From: Elusimicrobia bacterium RIFCSPLOWO2_01_FULL_64_13
Lineage (GTDB): Bacteria; Elusimicrobiota; Elusimicrobia; 2-02-FULL-39-32
Reading direction: 5' to 3'
DNA: 10,176 bases
NCBI GenBank assembly: GCA_001800095.1
Contig: MGUT01000008.1
Span: 1-10,176 of the forward strand
The notes beneath the pieces were generated by a model. The model was not told where the DNA came from, did not search any database, and saw only the letters and a list, made by a program, of their open reading frames with translations. Of this stretch, positions 1 through 6,499 are shown in pieces. The stretch's first letter is position 1. Every line of letters begins with the position of its first letter. The position numbers and the translations under genes were made by a program.

Positions 1-31
1 TTTAAAAAATACCATGAAAGGATAATATGGC

Positions 32-850
32 CTATTTTTGTTCCCTGATTCTAGGAATAAGAAATCTGAAAGTTGATCCCTTCCCTAATTCCGATTCGAC
101 CCAAATCTTACCTCCATGCATCTCAATGATTGCTTTTGATATTGCCAGTCCCAGTCCGGTCCCGCCAACATGTCTGGTCAAGGATGAGTCGACCTGATAG
201 AACATGCTGAAAATCTTATCCTGATCCTCTTTCCTTATTCCTACGCCTGTATCCTGGACAGTTACCAGAACAAAGTCACCCAAATCATCTGACTTAACGA
301 ACATAGACCCCTGTGCCGGTGTGAACTTTAAAGCATTGGATAGGAGATTGTCCATGACCTGCCTTATCCTTGATTCATCTGCCATGACATCAGGAAGGTC
401 TGTTTTTATAGATGACGATAACTTAATAGACTTTGATTCAATGATTTTTTGATGTGTTTCCAACGATTCCTGCAATACAGGGGCAAGGGATATAGGGACC
501 ATTTCCATTCTCATTTGACCCGATTCTATCCTTGATATATCCAGAAGGTCGGCAATGAGAAGAGTCAGCCTCTCTATGGAATTGTGGGCGATTTGGAGAA
601 ATCGGTTCTGCTGATCATTAATTTGTCCGGCCTCTCCTTCCAGAACAATATCCACAAATCCTTTCACAGCCGTAACAGGGGTCCTAAGCTCATGGCTAAC
701 CATAGAAACGAATTCAGTTTTCATATGGTTTAGTTTTTCCAGCTCCATGTTGGCCCGCATGATCTTCTCATAAAGCCTGGCATTTTGCACAATGACCGCG
801 CTTCTATCTGCTATCAATTCCGTGAGCCTAAGATGATGCGGGTTGAAATA
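32..850 (-). other. AT-rich kinase-core segment of the histidine kinase gene
   Basis: Composition here is far below the rest of the window: 24 G/C in 60 at 361-420 and 19 in 60 at 421-480. By 901-960 it is 35 in 60. The change falls near residue 550, at the end of the third GAF domain, so the HisKA and HATPase domains are AT-rich while most of the sensor half is GC-rich. Confidence 0.7.
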
Positions 851-2500
851 GGATCTTTCCGAACTTCCCACACGCAAAATCCCTATGATCTCCTCATCGA
901 CCTTGAGGGGGACAAGCATGATGGACCCGATCTTCTGTTGGACCCCGATCCGGCTCAAAGAGAATTCAGCCTCGACATTATCGATGATCCTCGGCTTTCT
1001 GTCCAGGAAGACCTGGGTCGTAACGTCCTTTTCCTCGTTGACGAATACATGGTCCGGCGTCATGTCGGAGCCGTGGATGGAGGACGACGCGGGGTGCGTC
1101 ACCAATCTCGACGAACCGGATTCGAAAAGAAGAAAATCGCACAAGGTGCATTTAAGGGAACGGAGTATGATCTTGGCCATCTTGGCCAGTATGAACTCCA
1201 GGACCGGGGTCGCATAGAAGGTCTCATTGATGTCCTGGAGGGTGGAAAGATCTCCCAAGCGCTGCTGGATCTCCAAATTAAGCTCCACGGTCTCTATGGA
1301 TGAAGCCACCCGGCTCGCGATCAAAGTGAGGGTCTTCATCTCCTCGTCATTGGGAAAATCCGACCCGCCGTCCTGGGATTTGGAATCCGCTATCGGATTG
1401 GCCAGGACCATCACGCCCATGTTCTTATGCGCCGTTTTCAACGGCACGGAAACGATATTGGACAGATTCAGAATCTCCGTATGGCCCGGTACCCCGCTGA
1501 TCCCGAACTCTCCGGACAGAGATAGGGATATGGACGGCTGATTCCTGATTTCCTTGGATTGGAATGATTCCAATACCATGGCTGACAATGGTTTACGGGA
1601 TATATCTTCATTGGAATTTATTGATATTTTATATGAGATATCAGATTGAATATCAAAATTATTATACGGTGAAACAAGATGAACCATATCGTCCCGAGAT
1701 GATTGATTAATGAAAAAGCAGGTATGCTCCACATTAAAGAGTTCCCGGACTTTGGCGGACACGGCGCTGAAAACGTCCGCCAGGGAGGCGCTGCTCTCGG
1801 AGCTCAATGTGATCTCGTAAAGAGCTTTCAGTTCCCGCACCCGGTGGATCAGGCGGTTGTTCGTGCGGGTGAGTTCCTGGGTGGTGGACGACACTTCCGC
1901 CGCCAGCCGGCGGTTGAATTTTTCCATCCCTTCCAGGAGCTGGGCGTTGCGGATCCCGACGGAAAGGATCTGGACGAAAGCGTCGATGCTGTCGATGACG
2001 TCGCGGGTGAAGAAACGGTCCCTGGGCGACCCCGCCAGGAATACTCCCAGGTTATGGTTCTGGATGGAGATGGGGGCCAGGACCAGCGAATTCCAGTGCT
2101 CTCCGGCGAAGAGTCCGGCGGGGTCCAGGCCGGACATCTCTTTGCGGGAGAAGGTGCCGACCTTGCCGAAGGAAAAACACTCTCCGATCGGGCCGGAGCC
2201 CAGGGGGACGTCCAAAGCCGTAACGAAGGAATTGGACAGGCCCCGGTGGCAGCGGACCTTGAAGCGGCCGTTATTATCGACGGTGAGCACGCCGCAGTCC
2301 ACCCGGAGGATCTTGTGGATTTCTCCCAGGAGATAGCCCAGCATCTCGTCCATGTCCCGGATCGACGTCATGGTCTGGGACATGAGAAGCAGGTTCTGCA
2401 GATCTCCGGTGGCTTGATCTTCGAGGTAGGACGGCTCGGCCGGTCTGGAAAGGATCAGAGACCAGACAATGGAAAAAAATCGCCTGACGGCTGGAATCAT
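32..2500 (-). CDS. Cytoplasmic three-GAF hybrid-composition sensor histidine kinase
   Basis: A sensor kinase of 822 residues. A short hydrophobic N-terminal patch (FFSIVWSLIL, 8-17) is too short for a normal membrane span. Three GAF-type sensor domains follow at about 35-190, 225-405 and 415-575, with a coiled-coil-like helix at 186-230 (LLEGMEKFNRRLAAEVSSTT onward). The HisKA dimerisation domain carries the phospho-accepting His603 in VSHELRTP. The HATPase domain has the N box around Asn718/Asn722 (MDNLLSNALKF), G1 VQDTGVGI (Asp750), F box DKIFSMFY and G2 GGTGLGLAIS (779-788). All catalytic motifs are intact. There is no receiver domain and no partner regulator in the window. The ATG at 2500 lies 19 nt after the DnaA-like stop, with AGGAG 13-14 nt upstream, somewhat far. 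Base composition within the gene is patchy: GC-rich at the 5' end, AT-rich at 1541-1735 and across the kinase core. Signal sensed: unknown. Confidence 0.93.
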   Translation of the reverse strand: MIPAVRRFFSIVWSLILSRPAEPSYLEDQATGDLQNLLLMSQTMTSIRDMDEMLGYLLGEIHKILRVDCGVLTVDNNGRFKVRCHRGLSNSFVTALDVPLGSGPIGECFSFGKVGTFSRKEMSGLDPAGLFAGEHWNSLVLAPISIQNHNLGVFLAGSPRDRFFTRDVIDSIDAFVQILSVGIRNAQLLEGMEKFNRRLAAEVSSTTQELTRTNNRLIHRVRELKALYEITLSSESSASLADVFSAVSAKVRELFNVEHTCFFINQSSRDDMVHLVSPYNNFDIQSDISYKISINSNEDISRKPLSAMVLESFQSKEIRNQPSISLSLSGEFGISGVPGHTEILNLSNIVSVPLKTAHKNMGVMVLANPIADSKSQDGGSDFPNDEEMKTLTLIASRVASSIETVELNLEIQQRLGDLSTLQDINETFYATPVLEFILAKMAKIILRSLKCTLCDFLLFESGSSRLVTHPASSSIHGSDMTPDHVFVNEEKDVTTQVFLDRKPRIIDNVEAEFSLSRIGVQQKIGSIMLVPLKVDEEIIGILRVGSSERSYFNPHHLRLTELIADRSAVIVQNARLYEKIMRANMELEKLNHMKTEFVSMVSHELRTPVTAVKGFVDIVLEGEAGQINDQQNRFLQIAHNSIERLTLLIADLLDISRIESGQMRMEMVPISLAPVLQESLETHQKIIESKSIKLSSSIKTDLPDVMADESRIRQVMDNLLSNALKFTPAQGSMFVKSDDLGDFVLVTVQDTGVGIRKEDQDKIFSMFYQVDSSLTRHVGGTGLGLAISKAIIEMHGGKIWVESELGKGSTFRFLIPRIREQK
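1541..1735 (-). other. AT-rich islet inside the second GAF domain of the histidine kinase gene
   Basis: Hand counts give 13 G/C in 60 at 1621-1680 and 22 in 60 at 1561-1620, against 41 in 60 at 1741-1800 and 33 in 60 at 1441-1500. The islet codes for kinase residues about 256-320, rich in Asn, Ser, Ile and Asp, without breaking the frame. The edge near 1735 is abrupt. Confidence 0.75.
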
Positions 2501-2519
2501 TCGGTCGTGGGTGCTCCTC

Positions 2520-3989
2520 TTACGCGGACGGCGACAGGAGCGACAGATCTAACGCGCAGTTGAGATAACGATAATCCTTCGTCAATTCCGACCAGGGGAT
2601 GAACTGCAGGGATATCCGCTCATCCTCCAACAGCGTATTGAGGATACCCGCAAAATCCTCTTCCGTCAAGAGGTGGGCCGGGGGCGGGCCGAGCACGATG
2701 CAGGTGGAGCATTGCAGCGACCGGCATTGCTTGGAGAAAAAAGGGTAGTCGATCTCGCCTTCGAAGTCGTAAGGGGTCCGGGAGAGGCACTCGATCCTGA
2801 TCTTGAGCTTGTGTTTTTTCATGATGACGCCGAACCTCTGCATCATGACGGTGAATTCCTCCTCCTTGCCCTTGGGGTAAAAGACCGCGGCCTTCACCTG
2901 GCGGTGATTGGGATCCGCAGGTCCGTCCGGGATCCACATGACCTCCGGCTCCGGCTGGTCTCGCTTGGAAAGTCCTGGAATTGGAAGCGGCGGCGGCACC
3001 ACGGGCGCAGGAGGTTCCGGCTTGGGGGGGAGGGGTGCGGCCGGAGCGGCCTCGATTGGAGCGGGAAGCTTCAGGTCCGTCACCAGCCCCAGCGCCAGAC
3101 GGGAGAGGAGATCGTCTCTCAATTCCCCCAGAGCTTTCGGCGGGACGTCGGAGGTGACGACGATCTGCTTGCCCTGTTTATGGAATAGATCGAAGAGCCG
3201 GATAAAATCTTCCTGGCCCCTGTCCGAACCTTTAAGAGACTGGATGTCGTCCACCAAAAGCGCGTCGCCCAGGCCGGAAGGGTCTTTCATCCTTTCGGCC
3301 GGAAAACCGCCCGACGCGAATTTTTCCGCCTTCACCAGAAGACAGGCCAGCCGGGCGTCGCCGGAGACGATGGATTGGCCGATAGCGTGGAGGAGGTGCG
3401 TCTTGCCGGAACCATGGACCCCGTGGATGAAAAGCGGGTTGTAGATCTTGCCGGGATTTTCCGCGACGGCCTGGGCGGCGGCGTGGGTGAAACGGTTGTG
3501 CGGACCCACGGTGAATTGCTTGAAAACGAGCTTGGGCTCGAGCGGTTCGGATGGGACGCGCGCCGGGAGCGCCGCGGTCGCCGGTGGAACGGTCGCTGGC
3601 GACGGACCCGGGGCCTCCGGGCCGGGCCCGGTCCGCTCCTCGGGTGGCCCCGTCTCTCCCGAGAACGATCTGGCCGCGGCCTCGAGAACGTCCTCGAGCA
3701 TGGGGGGGAGCTCCTGCTCCACCCGCAGGGCGTTTTCTTCCAGGACCTGCCCTTGGGGAGAGAGGCTTTGAAAGACCTGCACGACCTTTTCCCGGAGCTC
3801 CGGGGTCAGGGCGTAAATATAGAAGGCCCAATTATAATCCTGGGAAAGCGTCACGAAAGGCCGGCCGCAGGAAGCCGGAAGGGCCCCGATGAGTTTTTCC
3901 AGTTCCTGTTCGGTGCCCCGGATCCTCGCCTTATAGCGCTGGGGATCCTTTTCGAACGGGGAATGCGCCATCTCCCATTTTTCTATCAC
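2520..3989 (-). CDS. DnaA-like AAA+ ATPase domain embedded between duplicated flanking domains
   Basis: A 489-residue protein. Order: an N-terminal domain shared with the upstream gene (1-75), an acidic Pro/Gly-rich linker (about 105-150), a DnaA-type AAA+ domain (about 152-308), a proline-rich linker (about 310-345) and a C-terminal domain shared with the upstream gene (about 364-489). The AAA+ part follows DnaA closely: FKQFTVGPHNRFTHAAAQAV, NPLFIHGVHGSGKTHLLHAI (Walker A, Lys196), ALLVDDIQSL (Walker B, Asp247/Asp248), FDLFHKQGKQIVVTSDVPPK (sensor 1), RDDLLSRLALGLVTDLKLP (arginine finger region, Arg297). The stretch between KAEKFA and Walker B is shorter than in DnaA, and no lid/sensor 2 domain or DNA-binding helix-turn-helix follows. 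It is therefore not the replication initiator. The start is GTG at 3989 with GGGAGG seven bases upstream. An ATP-driven switch or scaffold in the pilus/signalling module is a guess. Confidence 0.85.
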   Translation of the reverse strand: MIEKWEMAHSPFEKDPQRYKARIRGTEQELEKLIGALPASCGRPFVTLSQDYNWAFYIYALTPELREKVVQVFQSLSPQGQVLEENALRVEQELPPMLEDVLEAAARSFSGETGPPEERTGPGPEAPGPSPATVPPATAALPARVPSEPLEPKLVFKQFTVGPHNRFTHAAAQAVAENPGKIYNPLFIHGVHGSGKTHLLHAIGQSIVSGDARLACLLVKAEKFASGGFPAERMKDPSGLGDALLVDDIQSLKGSDRGQEDFIRLFDLFHKQGKQIVVTSDVPPKALGELRDDLLSRLALGLVTDLKLPAPIEAAPAAPLPPKPEPPAPVVPPPLPIPGLSKRDQPEPEVMWIPDGPADPNHRQVKAAVFYPKGKEEEFTVMMQRFGVIMKKHKLKIRIECLSRTPYDFEGEIDYPFFSKQCRSLQCSTCIVLGPPPAHLLTEEDFAGILNTLLEDERISLQFIPWSELTKDYRYLNCALDLSLLSPSA

Positions 3990-3996
3990 GGAAGGG

Positions 3997-4002
3997 CCTC
4001 CC
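3997..4002 (-). promoter_or_regulatory. Shine-Dalgarno that fixes the GTG start of the DnaA-like gene
   Basis: GGGAGG on the minus strand, 7-nt spacer to GTG at 3987-3989. This start also aligns with the start of the upstream paralogue (MIEKWE versus MIRQWE), giving two independent reasons for it. Confidence 0.8.
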
Positions 4003-4032
4003 GCGGACCGGTCGGACGCGCGCCTGGAAAAA

Positions 4033-4764
4033 TCATTCGAAGGAAAGGATTTCCGCTATGACCGTCAGCCAGAGATGCCGGTCGAGGACCGATTCCGATA
4101 TCAGGCGGACGAATATCCCGTTGTCCTGCGAGACGCGCTTGAGGCCCTGAAGCCGGGCCGGATCTCCCACGGCGATCGCGTGCCGGACGGAGGCTTCCCG
4201 GCAGCTTTTGAGGAGCGCGTAGATCTTTGGGAGGGAAAGGTCATGGTAGATGATGGACAGTTTTTTTTCCAGGTTGACGCCGATCTTTTTATCGTAGAGC
4301 GTTTTTTCCAATATGTCGTGGATCTGGTCGCCGGCGGCGGGAAAATGTTCCGGAAGGATATAGGCGATGGCGATGGCTCCCGGCGACTGCACCTTGCCCA
4401 GGCCCGTGACCTCGCCGGAATCCGGACGGGCGATGGCGTCGTAGCGGATGACCTCCTGGGTGTCCTCGGGCCCCAGGGGCTGGCCGGACGGTCCGGTCCT
4501 CGAGCCGGCCCGGAAATCCTCCCCGTTCAGGTCCATCTTGCCGGAGAGGATGCCCTCCACGGCCGTCTTCTCCGCATCGGTCAGGCCGTAAACGAAGAAA
4601 GCGCAGTTATAGGGGCTGCGGCGCGGGACCCAGACCACCCCGGCCCGCCCCGAGAGGAGCTGGCGGATGTTCTCGACGTCCGGCCCGTCCGACCACATGC
4701 TCAAGCGGTGGCGGCGGGCGTCGCTCCCCGAGGGAGCGTGCAGGATCTCCCATTGGCGGATCAT
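4033..4764 (-). CDS. Uncharacterised protein, paralogue of the termini of the DnaA-like protein downstream
   Basis: A 243-residue soluble protein of no family I recognise. Its N-terminal segment (1-75: IRQWEILHAPSGSDARRHRL, then SPYNCAFFVYGLTDAEKTAV) matches the next gene's N-terminus (IEKWEMAHSPFEKDPQRYKA, then DYNWAFYIYALTPELREKV). Its C-terminal part (about 130-243: AIAIAYILPEHF, LPKIYALLKSCREASVRHAI, AVGDPARL, then LDRHLWLTVIAEI) matches the C-terminus of that gene (VKAAVFYPKGKE, YPFFSKQCRSLQCSTCIVLG, then TKDYRYLNCALDL). The two proteins share both ends; this one has only a short linker (about 76-125) where the other has a AAA+ domain. There is no signal peptide or membrane segment. It starts 8 nt after the pilT stop and is followed after 43 nt by its larger relative, so the three are probably co-expressed. 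A role in pilus control is inference from position. Confidence 0.8.
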   Translation of the reverse strand: MIRQWEILHAPSGSDARRHRLSMWSDGPDVENIRQLLSGRAGVVWVPRRSPYNCAFFVYGLTDAEKTAVEGILSGKMDLNGEDFRAGSRTGPSGQPLGPEDTQEVIRYDAIARPDSGEVTGLGKVQSPGAIAIAYILPEHFPAAGDQIHDILEKTLYDKKIGVNLEKKLSIIYHDLSLPKIYALLKSCREASVRHAIAVGDPARLQGLKRVSQDNGIFVRLISESVLDRHLWLTVIAEILSFE

Positions 4765-4772
4765 CGGCCCGC

Positions 4773-5843
4773 CTATCCGCTCCCGATGCCGCGGGCCTTC
4801 AAGGCCAGGTCGTCGGGACTGCTCGCGCCTTCCAGGGCTTCTTCCAGGGCGACTTTTTCTTCCCGCACCAGGCGGAGCAGGTCCTGGTCGAAGGTCTGCA
4901 TCTTGTAATATTGCCCCTGCTCCATGGCTTTATGGATGTCCTGGGGTTTGCCCTCGGCGATCAGCTTTTTGACGAGGGACGATACGATCAGCACCTCCGC
5001 GGCCGGCCAGCGTCCCTTCCCGTCCTTGCCGGGCAGAAGCCTTTGGGCGACCACTCCCCGCAGGACATTGGACAGTTGGACGCGGACGTGGGCCTGCTGG
5101 TGCGCCGGGAAAACGTCGATGATGCGGTCGAGGGTCTGAACGGCGTCCATGGTGTGGATGGTGGAAAGGACCAGGTGTCCGGTCTCCGCCGCGGTCAGGG
5201 CGGCCGAGACGGCGTCGAAATCGCGCATCTCGCCGATCACGATCACGTCCGGGTCCTGCCGCAGGGCGTATTTCAAGGCGTTCTTGAACGACCGGGTATC
5301 CGGACCGACTTCCCGCTGCGCGATGGAGGATTTTACGTCGGTGTGGTAGAACTCGATGGGGTCCTCGATGGTCACGATCTGGCAGGAGGAGTTCCGGTTG
5401 ATATGGTCGATGACGGAATTCAAGGTGGTGGTCTTCCCCGAGCCGGTGACGCCCGCAAAAAGGACCAGGCCGCGCGCCTCGCCGGCGAGCTTGGCCAGAG
5501 CTTCGGCCGGCATGTTGAGCTCCGCGAACGTATGAACCTGGAGCGGCACGACCCGCAAGGTCAAGGCCACGGTCCCCTTCTGCCGGTAGACGTTCACGCG
5601 GAACCGGCTGACGCCGTCCACGCAGTAGGACAGGTCGAGCTCGCAGTCCTCCTTGAATCGCGCCTTCTGTTCGTCCGTCATGAGGGAAGACGCGAATTCT
5701 TCCACGACCTTCGCCTGGAACGGCTCGTACGGGGTGGGGGAAAGCTTCCCGTTCACGCGCAGGATGGGCGGGGAACCCGCCTTGAAATGCATGTCGGAGA
5801 TGCCCGCCTGGAGCATCTTCTGCAGAAGTTCTTTAACGTTCAT
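4773..5843 (-). CDS. pilT: Type IV pilus retraction ATPase PilT
   Basis: A cytoplasmic hexameric ATPase at the pilus base that depolymerises the pilin fibre; 356 residues, normal for PilT. The N-terminal PAS-like domain opens ELLQKMLQAGISDMHFKAGSPP. The ATPase core shows Walker A GVTGSGKTTT (131-140), Asp box TIEDPIEF (158-165), REVGPDTRSFKNALKYALRQDPD, Walker B VIVIGEMRD (200-208), His box HLVLSTIHT (223-231), and LRGVVAQRLLP (261-271). It lacks the cysteine zinc site and long N-terminus of the extension ATPase PilB. The C-terminal part reads SLVKKLIAEGK where classical PilT has the AIRNLIRE motif, so that motif is degenerate. The ATG at 5843 lies inside the end of the upstream gene and no strong ribosome site is seen. 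Eight bases separate its stop from the next gene. Other pilus genes are not in view. Confidence 0.93.
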   Translation of the reverse strand: MNVKELLQKMLQAGISDMHFKAGSPPILRVNGKLSPTPYEPFQAKVVEEFASSLMTDEQKARFKEDCELDLSYCVDGVSRFRVNVYRQKGTVALTLRVVPLQVHTFAELNMPAEALAKLAGEARGLVLFAGVTGSGKTTTLNSVIDHINRNSSCQIVTIEDPIEFYHTDVKSSIAQREVGPDTRSFKNALKYALRQDPDVIVIGEMRDFDAVSAALTAAETGHLVLSTIHTMDAVQTLDRIIDVFPAHQQAHVRVQLSNVLRGVVAQRLLPGKDGKGRWPAAEVLIVSSLVKKLIAEGKPQDIHKAMEQGQYYKMQTFDQDLLRLVREEKVALEEALEGASSPDDLALKARGIGSG

Positions 5844-6132
5844 AAGTGATCTTGATCCCTTTTCCGTCCAGCCAATCGCGGGCCAGGGGGCTAAGGATGG
5901 CGTTCCGGGGGATTTGGAACGTTCCGGCTCCCTTCAGTTGTTTCTTGATCTCGGTTTCGGACAGAAAGACCCTGCCGGCCGGCAGGGTCGTGAAGGGAGG
6001 GTTGAACGGCCGCTCGACGTGGAAGCCCCATTTGCCGGACCTGGGTTCGGGATCGTTCCTGCAAGCGGGCGCCGGCGCGCCGCCGCGGACCGTCTCAAAA
6101 AAGACATCGATCACGTCGTCCTCTGTGATCAT
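5833..6132 (-). CDS. Small BMC-associated protein with an EutT/EutQ-like C-terminal motif
   Basis: A 99-residue soluble protein without a firm family. It begins MITEDDVIDVFFETV, has a Pro/Arg-rich middle (about 18-55), and ends in a motif at 58-98: SETEIKKQLK, FQIPRNAILSPLARDWL, GKGIKI. The pattern of a helix, a short strand, I-x-P-x-A, x-LxPLARDxL and GIxI resembles short segments known from EutT and EutQ (for example LTPSAREL in EutT, ITPEAREV in EutQ). I read it as a related helper or binding element rather than an enzyme. The ATG at 6132 has no good ribosome site. An AAGGAGAAGG lies at 6175-6184, overlapping the BMC-H stop, but is about 40 nt away and no start codon lies at the proper distance from it. 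The gene's 3' end overlaps pilT by 11 nt. It contains a perfect 22-bp palindrome. Reality of the gene: likely; function: unknown. Confidence 0.72.
   Translation of the reverse strand: MITEDDVIDVFFETVRGGAPAPACRNDPEPRSGKWGFHVERPFNPPFTTLPAGRVFLSETEIKKQLKGAGTFQIPRNAILSPLARDWLDGKGIKITYER
5968..5989. repeat. Perfect 22-bp palindrome inside the small BMC-associated gene
   Basis: Eleven-base arms with no loop, centred between 5978 and 5979 on the core CCGGCCGG, with outer arms GACCCTG and CAGGGTC. Every pair matches and symmetry breaks at 5967/5990. It lies within codons for TLPAGRVF. It could be a protein-binding site or a codon-usage accident in GC-rich DNA. Without a loop it is less suited to an RNA hairpin than to a dyad bound by a dimer. 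Confidence 0.6.
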
Positions 6133-6182
6133 GGATGGCCTGGGACCTCGCGGAGACCCGTCGCAGCGGCGGAACCTTCTCC

Positions 6183-6482
6183 TTAAAAGGTCCCTTCGAT
6201 CTTCTTGAGGTACTTTTCCAGTCCGTCGTGAGGACGCGGGATCACGTGCACGCTCACCAGCTCGCCCACTTTCTGCGCGGCCGAAGCGCCCGCTTCGATA
6301 GCGGCCCGGACCGCGCCGACTTCCCCCCGGCAGAAGGTGGTCACCAGTCCCGAGCCGATCTTCTCATATCCCATCAGACGAACCTTGGCCGTCTTGGCCA
6401 TGGCGTCGGAGGCCTCGATGGCCCCGACCAGTCCCCGGGTCTCGATCATGCCCAATGCTTCATTGACCTGCGTTTCAGCCAT
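6183..6482 (-). CDS. pduA: BMC-H hexameric shell protein, PduA/EutM type
   Basis: A major shell-facet protein with a single BMC domain of 99 residues. It carries EALGMIETRGLVGAIEASDAM, the pore loop GYEKIGSGLVT (Lys41 to Gly45, the same KIGSG pore as PduA), RGEVGAVRAAIEAGA, and the end VHVIPRPHDGLEKYL. The tiling lysine of PduA (Lys26) corresponds to Lys30 and the edge arginine of IPRPH is present, so sheet-forming contacts look intact. The ATG at 6482 has GGGAGG seven bases upstream. It starts 17 nt after the DERA stop. A small polar pore of this kind in PduA favours passage of small polar substrates while slowing aldehyde loss; applying that here is inference. Confidence 0.96.
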   Translation of the reverse strand: MAETQVNEALGMIETRGLVGAIEASDAMAKTAKVRLMGYEKIGSGLVTTFCRGEVGAVRAAIEAGASAAQKVGELVSVHVIPRPHDGLEKYLKKIEGTF

Positions 6483-6489
6483 ATGGTCG

Positions 6490-6495
6490 CCTCCC
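6490..6495 (-). promoter_or_regulatory. Shine-Dalgarno for the BMC-H gene
   Basis: GGGAGG on the minus strand with a 7-nt spacer to the ATG at 6480-6482. The same motif and spacing occur before the DnaA-like gene and, as GGGGGAGG, before the BMC-T gene. Confidence 0.75.
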
Positions 6496-6499
6496 TTCT

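Noticed and set aside
1..31. Terminator after the kinase gene
   Set aside because: Only 31 bases remain, AT-rich but with no clear GC hairpin followed by a T run on the minus strand.
1703..2563. Long plus-strand open frame (286 codons) opposite the kinase gene
   Set aside because: Antisense shadow of GC-rich kinase codons; low-complexity Gly/Asp/Val-rich product without motifs, while the minus-strand frame has clear GAF and kinase domains.
3232..3831. Minus-strand 199-codon frame inside the DnaA-like gene
   Set aside because: Arg/Pro/Gly-rich alternative frame; the overlapping frame carries Walker A, Walker B and sensor motifs.
2520..3989. Replication initiator DnaA and a nearby origin
   Set aside because: No lid or DNA-binding domain in the protein, foreign domains at both ends, and no cluster of DnaA boxes noticed around it.
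4075..4908. Plus-strand open frame (277 codons) opposite the 243-residue gene and the end of pilT
   Set aside because: It crosses a gene junction, has no recognisable domain, and the minus-strand protein is supported by homology to its neighbour.
4911..5849. Long plus-strand open frame (312 codons) opposite pilT
   Set aside because: Mirror of the PilT reading frame in GC-rich DNA; PilT motifs are unambiguous on the other strand.
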